This document shows, one piece after another, positions 46,109 through 58,374 of a stretch of DNA of 64,000 nucleotides (position 1 is its first letter; each line of letters starts with the position of its first letter). The position numbers and the translations under genes were made by a program. This DNA is from Lepas anatifera (lineage: Eukaryota; Arthropoda; Thecostraca; Lepadidae). The stretch lies in assembly GCA_034440635.1 (NCBI GenBank), contig JAOTON010000396.1:297501-361500 (forward strand), read 5' to 3'. The notes under the pieces were generated by a model. That model was given only the letters and a program-made list of their open reading frames with translations. It searched no databases and was not told the origin of the DNA.

Positions 46109-48891
46109 ACAGCCATTCAACCACAGTCACAAGCACTAAAGCTTATTCTTAAGCAGGCTTTTGAGTATGCTGAAGCTGAAATTTAAAATATTTTAAAATT
46201 TCCAGCAGCATTTCCTCCTTCACCATACACAAAGTAACATCATGACAAAGGAGTTGTCACGAAATCGAAAAATCCCGGATATACACGTTGTAGGCCCTGG
46301 AAAGGTCATGAAGTGTAGCAAGTTTCAAATCGATCGACTAAGAAATGCAGCTTTTATAGAGCTTATTATTATTAGTAGTATTATTATTTTGGAATACGCA
46401 AAATAATCATATGTATTAAAGTCGCGTCACCAAGCGTCTCTTTATGCAGTACACAAAACGGGGCAGAAGTATGTTGGAACGTGGCCTTGTAAAAAGTCCT
46501 TAACCAACTAACTAATAAGAGAGGTAGTATTGCATTGTGTGGGTAGCAATGTGTGCATTTTTCTCCCTGGTATATGAAAGATTGGTGAAATTTTTTGGAG
46601 GCTGGTGGTGCAAGAATTTTACATTGCTAGGGCGACATGACAAGCCTGCTGCCATTCTTTGCAGAGTGGCTCTCCACTGTGCAAGAAAAAATGGGGTATC
46701 TCACATTGGCAATGCATTGGAGATACCATTTTTGCACTGCAACACTGCCATTTTTAACAAAAAATACTATGAATGTCCATGTCAACACATGCATCCATGG
46801 CAAGGCATGACTGATGCATGCCTATGTGGCGGGACAGCACAATTCCAATACATAACAAATTCTGACAACTTCCAAGTACAACATTCAATTCAGCACTGTT
46901 CATTCAACATGTAAGAACACTCAGATTAAAAATGGATGTTTTATTTTATATTTGAAGTTGTATTTAATATGCATTTTGCTTGGGTATAATGGGCAGCACC
47001 CATTATAGTCATGGCTTTCCCATGTATGTAGGCATTGCATACATAAATAGTAGTGTAGTATACGTATAATACAGCTTGTAATATGACCAGATTTGCTGGG
47101 AATGAACAACTGATAATAATCAGCAATGAGAAATAATCTGGAAAGGACAGGGCAAAATAAATAAACCACACATCATTAAATGGCAATAGACTCACATGGA
47201 AAACTTAATCTTCTGATACGAAAAATCATACATTTCTTCTCTAAAATCTCGATTGGGCCTGTCACTTCAGGTCCACAGAATGTGAAAATCACCATCCCAT
47301 CCTACTGGCACATTAAATACGATTTCCAGGCTTCCAAAAACTCCTCGCATAGTATCAAACTCGAACGCGCCACTTACGCATCCCCAAATTTAAACACGTA
47401 TTAGTGGCAAACTATGATGCAAAATTGTTATTTTCTTTGCTGGACATATTCATCGATCATTTATCTATTCAGAAAATTATATTACAATACCACCCTACCC
47501 CAAATCTACTCACCACACCCCATAACAAATCTCCATCTCACCTCCCCCATGCTATATAGACAGGGAGTTTCGGTTTGTTTGGTTGATATTTCGTCATCAC
47601 TCGACAAGAACAAAAATGACCTTGAGCGTTCTACCTTCTCTCTCTACGGCCTTGGGAAAATCCAGCTCACCAGCACCGGGATGGTACAAGAGCGGCGCAC
47701 CTAAAACAATAACAAAAAATACTAAGATATGTAAAAAATTATTGAAAAAGACTCAAACAAGGATCGAATTGAGGGCACCCAAAGCGAGCAAAACGCAATT
47801 GGAAATTTTAAGCACACAAAGAAGGTTCAGAACAAGATCAAACCTACTCGAGAATCCACGGAGCACAGGCCAGCACCACCTTCCCCCAGGAGGCCGTGTT
47901 GTGTGGTGTGATATATATATGTATGATGATATGTGTGGTGATGATATGTGTGGTGTTGTGTGGTGTGAAATAACCAGCATTCTTCCCCATATCCCAAGAT
48001 ATCAATAGTTCCCCATACTAGGAGCAGGGGCGTACTTAAACGGAACGGATGAGACACCGACTGACACCTCTGCCTGATGTGTAGGGAAAAGTGGGAACTC
48101 AGACGCACGTACCGAAGACCCGTGCCTGTGCCAGACAGGTCTTTGGGAAAACATCTACGGGTGTCAAACTCAGCATGATATGAAGATGCTAAAATGACCA
48201 GGTATTCCATTGAGAATGGCCATCTTATTGCGCTTCGGAACGACATAACATCTATGAGGCGTCAACAAATTACGCTGAGTGTTTTCCCAAACAATCATTT
48301 CAATTGTGTTAGCTCACAAATGAGCATATGAAGTCCTAGGTATAATTCAGTTGATTCTGCCCCGTGTTGTGTACTGCATAAAGAGACGCTTGGTGATGCG
48401 ACTTTACCTCATATGAATATTTTGCGTATTCCAAAGTAATAATACTACTAATAATAAGAACAATAAACAATTGATCCACCCGTAGTCTCGTTTTCCTCTG
48501 GCGATGACCTTGATGGGAATCAGTGGGGCTATAAAGAACCGCCATGTAACATGCGCTTAAAACATATTTTAATACAAGTTGAGCTGCAGTTTCAGATTCT
48601 GACTTCTCCTGCACTTTCCTCTAAGATTTTAGGTATTTCATGCCTAAAATGTATTTTAGCGGATTGGGCTTTCCGAAATGCATGGTCGTTTTCCTGTGCA
48701 AGCCACGGTTTATAAGTTATGACGCATCAAAGTCATCGGCCCCCACATAAGGAAGTGCTGTGGGCCGCCACAGTGTAGGGAGCTACACTTTGCATTGGTC
48801 CTTACCGAGCTTTACTTACCGAAGGATTTTTTCATGTCCTAGATTGGCACCCAAAAGTGGGGTGAGGTTGTAGTGGGGTCTCCATTCCAGG

Positions 48892-49660
48892 CAGGGGCGC
48901 AGCCAGAGCTTTGGTATAGGGGGGCACACCAACTGTGAGGGGAACCCCGGGAAAAAAGGGCACCTGCAGCACAGCACAGTCATGGAGTCCACCTGCAGCA
49001 CAGCACAGTCACACAGTCCACCTGCCACACATCACAGTCACAGAGTCCACCTGCAGCACAGCACAGTCATGGAGTTCACTGCGCACAGTCACGGAGTCCA
49101 CCTGGCACGCACAGTCCACAATCCACCTGCCACAGCACAGTGGGTATGCGACAGTTGTTCCTGGGTGGGTCCACCGCAGACAGACAGTCACACAGTCCAC
49201 CTGCCACACATCACAGTCACAGAGTCCACCTGCAGCACAGCACAGTCATGGAGTTCACCTGCAGCACAGTCACGGAGTCCACCTGCAGCACAGCACAGTC
49301 ACACAATCCACCTGCCACACAGCACAGTCACGGAGTCCACCTGCAGCACAGCACAGTCATGGAGTTCACCTGCAGCACAGTCACGGAGTCCACCTGCCAC
49401 ACAGCACAGTCACGGAGTCCACCTGCAGCACAGCACAGTCACAGAGTCTACCTGCAGCACAGCACAGTCATGGAGTCCACTTGCTGCACAGTATAGTCAT
49501 GGAGTCCACCTGCAGCACAGCACTGTCATGGAGTCAACCTGCAGCACAGCACAGTCATGGAGTTAACCTGCCGCACAGCACAGTCACGGAGTTCACCTGC
49601 AGCACAGAACTCTCTAGGGTCCACCTCCCGCACAGCACAGTCATGAATTGCAGGTCACAC
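48892..49660 (+). mobile_element. hAT-like end with 29-bp minisatellite, copy 1
   Basis: CAGGGGCGCAGCCAGAGCTT at 48892, then TTTGGTATAGGGGGGCACAC and AAAAAAGGGCACC, match the complement of the right end of the 18317 element (24130-24212). The minisatellite is different: about 23 copies of a 29-bp unit reading approximately CACAGTCATGGAGTCCACC then TGCAGCACAG (48961-49640), with some shortened units. The right terminus of the element was not found. The 242-codon frame across it is a repeat artefact. Confidence 0.8.
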
Positions 49661-50419
49661 TGATGTGAATTGCAGGTGATATTATGCCTAAATTATGTTT
49701 ATATTGTCTGTCAAACATTCTTTTTAGAATTTTGAAAAAGTAGTTATTCCCTTTAAGGACCTTTTAGTTTTTGAAAATACAATTCACAAATAAATTCCAG
49801 GCACTTCCAGCCTGTGTGGCACAATATATTAGCTTAATCATTTCTGGAGTACTTTCCAATTTCAGTAATACTGCTACTATTTGCGAATTAAAATTTCCAA
49901 ACTATATAGAACGCTTCAAACTCTAACCAAAGAAGTCTTCAGCTGAATGAAGTTTTTATCATTATGCCATCGATATTTTAACTGAAAATAATACAAATGC
50001 TTTAATAAGCTTTTGTTATGAGGTGGTATAGCTTTTGTCCAGGGTATATCTTAAGGAATTAAGACTGGTGGGCATTCGGCTGAAAACGGCACAAATAGGG
50101 TCGTTCACTGGTGGAAATAGCATGGGGGACTGGTGGGCAAAATGCCCACCACTTTGTAGCTAAAAATATGCCTTGAGGTGGTCCCAGTTTGGGCATTTCA
50201 CTATGGAAAAGCTATAAGTAGTTCTAGCTCCATCTCGTTGATTTTTATTGTGGTGTTGATGATTGTCTGAAGAGCCTTTGCAGTGGATTTCATGAGATAC
50301 GCTTGTGTTGCTTGTGCTTTGTTCTGCTCCATTTTGAATTTCTCTGTTGAACTGGCTCACAAGAAGTTATTGTAAAGCCAATAAGTTCAAGAACATGAGT
50401 GACCGATCTGCCATTTAGT
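49661..50419. other. AT-rich part of block B1
   Basis: No recognised gene. ACTGGTGGGCAAAATGCCCACC near 50130 includes a GTGGGCA/TGCCCAC inverted pair. The block B2 equivalent differs by small indels. Confidence 0.4.
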
Positions 50420-51236
50420 CTTTTAATTGTATTTCTTATCTGACATTCACTGAAGGTACTACTTGGAACTGCTCGCTGAAATTGTGCTCAGTCAATTGAA
50501 CAACACATATTATTTGAGTCATATTTTCATATCTGTCAATGTTAATAAATATATATGCAAAATTCCAGCATCCAACAACAATAATTCCAACATGCAAACC
50601 ATTTTCAAAATGCACTCCTTACCATTCGGAATAATTCAAATGGTAGGATTACGAGGCAGCTCAAAGTCATCACCACTGCTCCAGTCTTCTTCTTACTGAC
50701 GTTACTCTCCTCTTTCACCAGGTGCGAGGCTGCAGGGTAGGATATCGGGGTACCTACGGGTCCTGGGCCGGCACAGAGCTCGGTAATAATTATCTCTGCT
50801 CTCAGCTTTGTCCGCACTGTGGCCATAAGCAGCAGATTGCTAAGAAAATGGAAGCTCTCCACCTTCGAACTAGATATCTTCTGAGGGCTAGTGACAAGAT
50901 TACAGACGGACTTTTAATTGTATTTTAATTGTATTTCTTATCTGACATTCACTGAAGGTACTACTTGGAACTGCTCGCTGAAATTGTGCTCAGTCAATTC
51001 CACAACACATATTATTTGAGTCATATTTTCATATCTGTCAATGTTAATAAATATATATGCAAAATTCCAGCATCCAACAACAATAATTCCAACATGCAAA
51101 CCATTTTCAAAATGCACTCCTTACCATTCGGAATAATTCAAATGGTAGGATTACGAGGCAGCTCAAAGTCATCACCACTGCTCCAGTCTTCTTCTTACTG
51201 ACGTTACTCTCCTCTTTCACCAGGTGCAAGGCTGCA
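50420..51236 (+). repeat. ~500-bp tandem duplication in B1, carrying a truncated exon-like segment
   Basis: Unit 1 (about 50420-50910) and partial unit 2 (about 50925-51236) repeat with a 502-bp offset. Unit 1 includes a CTCTTTCACCAG acceptor and an exon-like frame (50722-50911) that stops matching the 59177 version after GACGGAC. Unit 2 breaks off after GGCTGCAGGGTAGC, where block A2 begins. Confidence 0.85.
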
Positions 51237-51255
51237 GGGTAGCAACGCCACCTCC

Positions 51256-52200
51256 CAAGAGGTCCGGAACATGGCCGGCCCGGCAGAGACCGCTGTGGAG
51301 GAGCGGTTGGGAGTCACTGCCCCGCCGCGGCTGACTCGGGAGTCCGTTCGCTTCGATCTGGATGAAGGACCGGGTAGCCATCGCTCTGCTCCCGACTCCG
51401 TCTGACGTACAACCCCTGAACAACACTTGACTAACCTACCGAAGCGGGCCACCTGGATCTGGCCAGATGGATTCGCCACCGCAGGCACGACGCTTGGAGG
51501 CGGAGGCATCCACATCATCCTGCCGTTCAGGTAGATCTGAGAGGTGCGTGCACCAGCTGGTGCACTGTGCTCCAGCACTCGAGCGGAACTTGTGCCGTGC
51601 GAGCCACACTACTTGACTTCAGACGTCTAGAGTTAGAACCAGCCACGGCCCCAGTCATCGTTTGCACAGACTCCCACGTCGCCCTCTCTCTGCTCGCTTG
51701 GGGCGCCGCGGCACAGAGGGCACCTCTGGGAGCGGCCATATAGGAAATACTCACTGCCATCGCGAATCGCCCACAGGAAGTCTGCCTGCAGTGGGTCCCG
51801 GCTCACTGCGGCCTGCCGGGAAATGGTGGACATAGTGGCGACAGAGGTCTCTGACCTGCCCCGGAACACCGCCCAAGTGGACGCTCGTACTGGTGGACGC
51901 GCTGTCAGAAAAGCTTGGGTCCTATCACAAGATGACGACGGAGTCGACCCCAACACCTGCGAGAACAGTTTCCAGGTCGGCGAAACAACACTGGCCTAAT
52001 GGCTATCACCGCAGTAACATGCGGCACCACGAGCTATCATCCATCGGTCGGTACAATCGTGACGTCGCCGTCACGGTGCGATAGCTCCAGACCGGGCGCT
52101 GGACAGGCTTGGAACAGTGCCTCGAACGGATGAGACACCGACCGACACCTACCTGCTCCCACTGCTGCAGCGAGGCCTGCTTCGTGACTCTTCGCTGGGG
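51256..52200 (+). pseudogene. LINE RNase H fragment, copy in A2
   Basis: The RNase H part is the least damaged of the three copies: VIVCTDSHVALSLLAWG (the TDS Asp motif) near 51655, then after a TAG stop, LQWVPAHCGLPGNG near 51790-51830, the usual C-terminal HCGLPGNE motif with the following Glu lost to a 1-bp change. Then RHRPTPTCSHC. Frameshifted and with stops, so non-functional. Confidence 0.78.
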
Positions 52201-52499
52201 CGGGGAGATACCCCAAGATCTCAGAAATCACACAAATGAATGGAAAGTGGGGCACCACGACGTAATGTATAAAGACTGTGGTGTTGATTTTTATCAGCTT
52301 AAATACAACGTCACCAGAGGCCAAACCAAGTCACCATACAGATATAAGGAGGATGAAAATTTTTGTCACAGCATCTGACGTACAAAAGTCACAACATAAC
52401 TATTTAAACATTTGTAATCTTCTGAGCAAGTTCCACCGAATGATATATAGTACAATCTTGCTAGGTGACATCTAGGTATCAGGTCAGGATCAAATTGGG
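51256..52499. repeat. Segmental repeat block A, copy 2 (5'-truncated)
   Basis: Begins with CAAGAGGTCCGGAACATGG, equivalent to 42007, and runs through the LINE fragment and right foldback arm into satellite 2. It lacks the first 2.77 kb of block A. The 12 bases before the junction (AGCAACGCCACC, 51241-51252) are the reverse complement of GGTGGCGTTGCT, which lies just before the same point in A1. Confidence 0.9.
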
Positions 52500-54144
52500 T
52501 CACAAAAAATATGGCTATGGCTGACTGGCTGACTGTGGCTGTGGCTATGGCTGTGACTGTGGCTGGTTGTGGCTGTGACTGACTGACTGACTGGCTGTGA
52601 CTTTCGCTGACTGGCTGTGACTGGCAATGGCTGGCTGGCTGTGACTGGCTATGGCTGCAACTGTGGCTGGCTGTGGCAGTGGCTGACTGGCTGTGGTATG
52701 CTGGCTGTGTGGCTGTGGCTGTGACTGGCTGTTTCTAGCTGTGGCTGTGGCTGGTTGTGGCTGACTGGCTGTGACTGTGGCTGACTGGCTGTGACTGTGA
52801 CTATGGCTGGCTGGCTGTGACTGGCTGGCTGTAGCTGTCTGTGGCTGTGACTGTGGCTGTGGCTGGTTATGACTGTGCCTGGCTTTGGCTGTGGCTGACT
52901 GGCTGTGACTGTGGTTGTGGCTGGTTGCCTGTGACTGTGGCTGACTGACTGTGGCTGAATGACTGTGGCTGTGACTGTGGCTGACTGGCTGTGACTGTGG
53001 CTGACTGGCTGTGACTGTGGCTGAATGGTTGTGACTGTAGCTGGCTCTGGCTGTAGCTGGCTGTGGCAGTGGCTGGCTGTGGCAGTGGCTGGCTGTGGCT
53101 GTGGCTGGCTATGATTGTGCCTGGCGTTGGCTGTGGCTGCTGGCTGTAGCTGGCTGGCTCTGGCTGATTGTGGCTGTAGCATGCTGACTGTGGCTGTGGC
53201 TGACTGGCTGTGGCTGAATGGCTGTGGCTGAATGGCTGTGGCTGAATGGCTGTGGCTGAATGGCTGTGGCTGAATGGCTGTGACTGTGGCTGTGGCTGAC
53301 TGGCTGTGACTGTGGCTGGCTGGCTGTGACTGTGGCTGACTGGCTGTGACTGTGGCTGTGGCTGACTGGCTGTGACTGTGGCTGACTGGCTGTGGCTGTA
53401 GCTGGCTCTGGCTGTAGCTGGCTGTGGCTGGCTGGCTGTGGCAGTGGCTGGCTGTGACAGTGGCTGGCTGTGGCTGTGGCTGGCTATGATTGTGCCTGGC
53501 GTTGGCTGTGGCTGCTGGCTGTAGCTGGCTGGCTCTGGCTGATTGTGGCTGTAGCATGCTGACTGTGGCTGTGGCTGACTGGCTGTGGCTGACTGGCTGT
53601 GGCTGAATGGCTGTGGCTGAATGGCTGTGGCTGAATGGCTGTGGCTGTGACTGTGGCTGATTGGCTGTGACTGGGGCTGACTGGCTGTGACTGTGGCTGA
53701 CTGGCTGTGTCTGAATGGCTGTGGCTGTTACTGTGGCTGACTGGCTGTGACTGTGGCTGACTGGCTGTGGCTGAATGGCTGTGGCTGTGGCTGTGGCTGG
53801 CTCTGGCTGTAGCTGGCTTTGGCTGGCTGGCTGTGGCTTTTGCTGGCTATGATTGTGCCTGGCATTGGCTGTGGCTGGCTGGCTGTAGCTGGCTGGCTCT
53901 GGCTGATTGTGGCTGTGGCATGCTGACTGTTGCTGTGGCTGACTGGCTGTGACTGTGACTGACTGGCTGTGACTGTGACTGACTGGCTGTGACTTAGGCT
54001 GACTGGCTGTGACTGTGGCTGACGGGCTGTGACTGTGGCTGTGGCTTCATTTCTGGCTGTCCTTTTTACGGATTTCTTTGCTAAAAACAGTGGCTGTGGC
54101 TGGCTGGCTGGCTGTGGCTGTGGCATGCTGGCTGCTGGCTGTGA
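52500..54144 (+). repeat. TGGCTG satellite, array 2 (~1.6 kb)
   Basis: Same hexamer family and same variant blocks as array 1 (for example 53767-53952 translates as 44513-44698), but about half the length, so higher-order units were lost or never gained. Confidence 0.95.
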
Positions 54145-56938
54145 CAGCCATTCAACCACAGTCACAAGCACTAAAGCTTATTCTTAAGCAGGCTTTTGAG
54201 TATGCTGAGGCTGAAATTTAAAATATTTTAAAATTTCCAGCAGCATTTCCTCCTTCACCATACACAAAGTAACATCATGACAAAGGAGTTGTCACGAAAT
54301 CGAAAAATCCCGGATATACACGTTGTAGGCCCTGGAAAGGTCATGAAGTGTAGCAAGTTTCAAATCGATCGACTAAGAAATGCAGCTTTTATAGAGCTTA
54401 TTATTATTAGTAGTATTATTATTTTGGAATACGCAAAATAATCATATGTATTAAAGTCGCGTCACCAAGCGTCTCTTTATGCAGTACACAAAACGGGGCA
54501 GAAGTATGTTGGAACGTGGCCTTGTAAAAAGTCCTTAACCAACTAACTAATAAGAGAGGTAGTATCGCATTGTGTGGGTAGCAATGTGTGCATTTTTCTC
54601 CCTGGTATATGAAAGATTGGTGAAATTTTTTGGAGGCTGGTGGTGCAAGGATTTTACATTGCTAGGGCGACATGACAAGCCTGCTGCCATTCTTTGCAGA
54701 GTGGCTCTCCACTGTGCAAGAAAAAATGGGGTATCTCCCGTTGGCAATGCATTGGAGATACCATTTTTGCACTGCAACACTGCCATTTTTAACAAAAAAT
54801 ACTATGAATGCCCATGTCAACACATGCATCCATGGCAAGGCATGACTGATGCATGCCTATGTGGCGGGACAGCACAATTCCAATACATAACAAATTCTGA
54901 CAACTTCCAAGTACAACATTCAATTCAGCACTGTTCATTCAACATGTAAGAACACTCAGTTTAAAAATGGATGTTTTATTTTATATTTGAAGTTGTATTT
55001 AATATGCATTTTGCTTGGGTATAATGGGCAGCACCCATTATAGTCATGGCTTTCCCATGTATGTAGGTATTGCATACATAAATAGTAGTGTAGTATACGT
55101 ATAATACAGCTTGTAATATGACCAGATTTGCTGGATGATATGAAACTAACTGATAATAATCATGCAATTGAGGAAATGTAAGTTAATCACATGGAAAGGA
55201 CAGGGCAAAATAAATAAACCACACATCAATAAATGGCAATAGACTCACATGGAAAACTCAATCTTCTGATACGAAAAATCATACATTTCTTCTCCAAAAT
55301 CTCGATTGGGCCTGTCACTTCAGGTCCACAGAATGTGAAAATCACCATCCCATCCTACTGGCACATTGAATAGGATTTCCAGGCTTCCAAAACTCCTCGC
55401 ATAGTATCAAACTCAAACGCGCCACTTACGCATCCCCGAAATTAAACACGTATTAGTGGCAAACTATGATGCAAAATTGTTATTTTCTTTGCTGGACATA
55501 TTCATCGATCATTTCTCTATTCAGAAAATTATATTACAATACCACCCTACCCCAAATCTACTCACCACACCCCATAACAAATCTCCATCTCACCTCCCCC
55601 CATGCTATATAGACGGGGAGTTTCGGTTTGTTTGGTTGATATTTCGTCATCACTCGACAAGAACAAAAATGACCTTGACCGTTCTACCTTCTCTCTCTAG
55701 GGCCTTGGGAAAATCCAGCTCACCAGCCATGGTACTAAGATGGCACCTAAAACAATAACAAAAAATACTAAGATATGTAAAAAATTATTGAAAAAGACTC
55801 AAAAAAGGATCGAATTGAGGGCACCCAAAGCGAGCAAGACGCAATTGGAAATTTTAAGCACACAAAGAAGGTTCAGAACAAGATCAAACCTACTCGAGAA
55901 TCCACGGAGCACAGGCCAACACCACCTTCCCCCAGGAGGCCGTGTTATGTGGTGAGATATATATATGTATGATGATATGTATATATGATATGTATATGTT
56001 TGGTGTTGTGTGGTGTGAAATAACCAGCATTCTTCCCCATATCCCAAGATATCAATAGTTCCCCATACCAGGAGCAGGGGCGTACTTAAACGGAACGGAT
56101 GAGACACCGACTGACATCTCTGCCTGATGTGTAGGGAAAAGTGGGAACTCAGACGCACGTACCGAAGACCCGTGCCTGTGCCAGACAGGTCTTCTGGGCA
56201 AACATCTACGGGTGTCAAACTCAGCATGATATGAAGATGCTAAAATGACAAGGTATTCCACTGAGAACGGCCATCTTATTGCGCTTCGGAACAGACATAA
56301 CATCTATGAGGCGTCAACAAATTACGCTGAGTGTTTTCCCAAAACAATCATTTCAAATTGTGTTAGCTCACAAATGAGCATATGAAGTCCTAGGTATAAT
56401 TCAGTTGATACTTCTGCCCCTTGTGCATAAAGAGACGCTTGGTGATGCGACTTTACCTCATATGAATATTTTGCGTATTCCAATAATAATACTACTAATA
56501 ATAAGAACAATAAACAATGGATCCACCCGTAGTCTCGTTTTCCTCTGGCGATGACCTTGATGGGAATCAGTGGGGCTATAAAGAACCGCCATGTAACATG
56601 CACTTAAAACATATTTTAATACAAGTTGAGCTGCAGTTTCAGATTCTGACTTCTCCTGCACTTTCCTCTAAGATTTTAGGTATTTCATGCCTAAAATGTA
56701 TTTTAGCGGATTGGGCTTTCCGAAATGCATGGTCGTTTTCCTGTGCAAGCCACGGTTTATAAGTTATGACGCATCAAAGTCATCGGCCCCCACATAAGGA
56801 AGTGCTGTGGGCCGCCACAGTGTAGGGAGCTACACTTTGCATTGGTCCTTACCGAGCTTTACTTACCGAAGGATTTTTTCATGTCCTAGATTGGCACCCA
56901 AAAGCGGGGTGAGGTTGCAGTTGGGTCTCCATTCCAGG

Positions 56939-57540
56939 CAGGGGCGCAGCCAGAGCTTTGGTATAGGGGGGCACACCAACTGTGAGGGGAACCCCGGAAA
57001 AAAGGGCACCTGCAGCACAGCACAGTCATGGAGTCCACCTGCAGCACAGCACAGTCACACAGTCCACCTGCCACACAGCACAGTCACAGAGTCCACCTGC
57101 AGCACAGCACAGTCATGGAGTTCACCTGCAGCACAGTCACGGAGTTCACCTGCAGCACAGTCACGGAGTCCACCTGCAGCACAGCACAGTCACACAATCC
57201 ACCTGCCACACAGCACAGTCACGGAGTCCACCTGCAGCACAGCACAGTCATGGAGTTCACCTGCAGCACAGTCACGGAGTCCACCTGCCACACAGCACAG
57301 TCACGGAGTCCACCTGCAGCACAGCACAGTCAAGAGTCTACCTGCAGCACAGCACAGTCATGGAGTCCACTTGCTGCACAGTATAGTCATGGAGTCCACC
57401 TGCAGCACAGCACTGTCATGGAGTCAACCTGCAGCACAGCACAGTCATGGAGTTAACCTGCCGCACAGCACAGTCACGGAGTTCACCTGCAGCACAGAAC
57501 TCTCTAGGGTCCACCTCCCGCACAGCACAGTCATGAATTG
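56939..57540 (+). mobile_element. hAT-like end with 29-bp minisatellite, copy 2
   Basis: B2 equivalent of 48892-49660. It lacks about 150 bp of minisatellite present in B1 (the part including GTTGTTCCTGGGTGGGTCC near 49152), showing array-length change since duplication. Confidence 0.8.
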
Positions 57541-58374
57541 CAGGTCACACTGATGTGAATTGCAGGTGATATTATGCCTAAATTATGTTTATATTGTCTG
57601 TCAAACATTCTTTTTAGAATTTTGAAAAAGTAGTTATTCCCTTTAAGGACCTTTTAGTTTTTGAAAATACAATTCACAAATAAATTCCAGGCACTTCCAG
57701 CCTGTGTGGCACAATATATTAGCTTAATCATTTCTGGAGTACTTTCCAATTTCAGTAATACTGCTACTATTTGCGAATTAAAATTTCCAAACTATATAGA
57801 ACGCTTCAAACTCTAACCAAAGAAGTCTTCAGCTGAATGAAGTTTTTATCATTATGCCATCGATATTTTAACTGAAAATAATACAAATAATAATAATAAT
57901 ACAAATAAGCTTTTGTTATGAGGTGGTCCAGGGTATATCCTAAGGAATTGGGACTGGTGGGCATTCGGCTGAAAACGGCACAAATTCCCACTAAAAGGGC
58001 ACTCTTAGAGCATCAGATGACTGGTGAGTGGTGGGCGCTGGGCCGTCCAGGGTCGTTCACTGGTGGAAATAGCATGGGGGACTGGTGGGCAAAATGCCCA
58101 CCACTTTGTAGCTAAAAATATGCCTTGAGGTGGTCCCAGTTTGGGCATTTCACTATGGAAAAGCTATAAGTAGTTCTAGCTCCATCTCGGTGATTTTTAT
58201 TGTGGTGGTGTTGATGATTGTCTGAAGAGCCTTTGCAGTGGATTTCATGAGATACGCTTGTGTTGTTTGTGCTTTGTTCTGCTCCATTTTGAATTTCTCT
58301 GTTGAACTCGCTCACAAGAAGTTATTGTAAAGCCAATAAGTTCAAGAACATGAGTGACCGATCTGCCATTTAGT

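Larger units (their letters stand above)
46109..51240. repeat. Segmental repeat block B, copy 1
   Basis: Matches 54145-59365 at an initial offset of 8,035 bp with about 1-2% differences. 46255-46365 is a fragment of the E1-type TTAA family (ATCCCGGATAT...GATCG...TAGAGCT). A frame from ATG 46549 to 46914 survives in both copies with a few amino-acid changes and no recognised domain. The block then carries a hAT-like end, a 29-bp minisatellite (48961-49640) and a ~500-bp tandem duplication near its right end. Confidence 0.92.

Noticed and set aside
42924..46136. Minus-strand frames of 150-466 codons rich in Ser-His-Gln-Pro-Ala-Thr
   Set aside because: The TGGCTG hexamer lacks stops on the minus strand. 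Indels move the reading between three equivalent frames, and no non-repeat protein sequence is attached.
46549..46914. Frame of about 120 codons present in B1 and B2
   Set aside because: No recognisable domain. The duplicates differ by several amino-acid replacements and little silent change, so there is no sign of constraint.
48961..49640. CRISPR-like appearance of 29-bp repeats
   Set aside because: Units abut directly without unique spacers, and the context is a eukaryotic transposon.
48935..49663. 242-codon frame over the 29-bp repeat, and the 248-codon one at 56807-57553
   Set aside because: The 29-bp period is not a multiple of three, so the peptide cycles through all frames; overlapping frames are equally open.
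50463..50699. 78-codon AT-rich frame occurring four times (also 50965, 58418, 58918)
   Set aside because: Starts at a non-ATG codon, lies upstream of a splice acceptor like intron sequence, and is repeated only because the 500-bp unit is duplicated.
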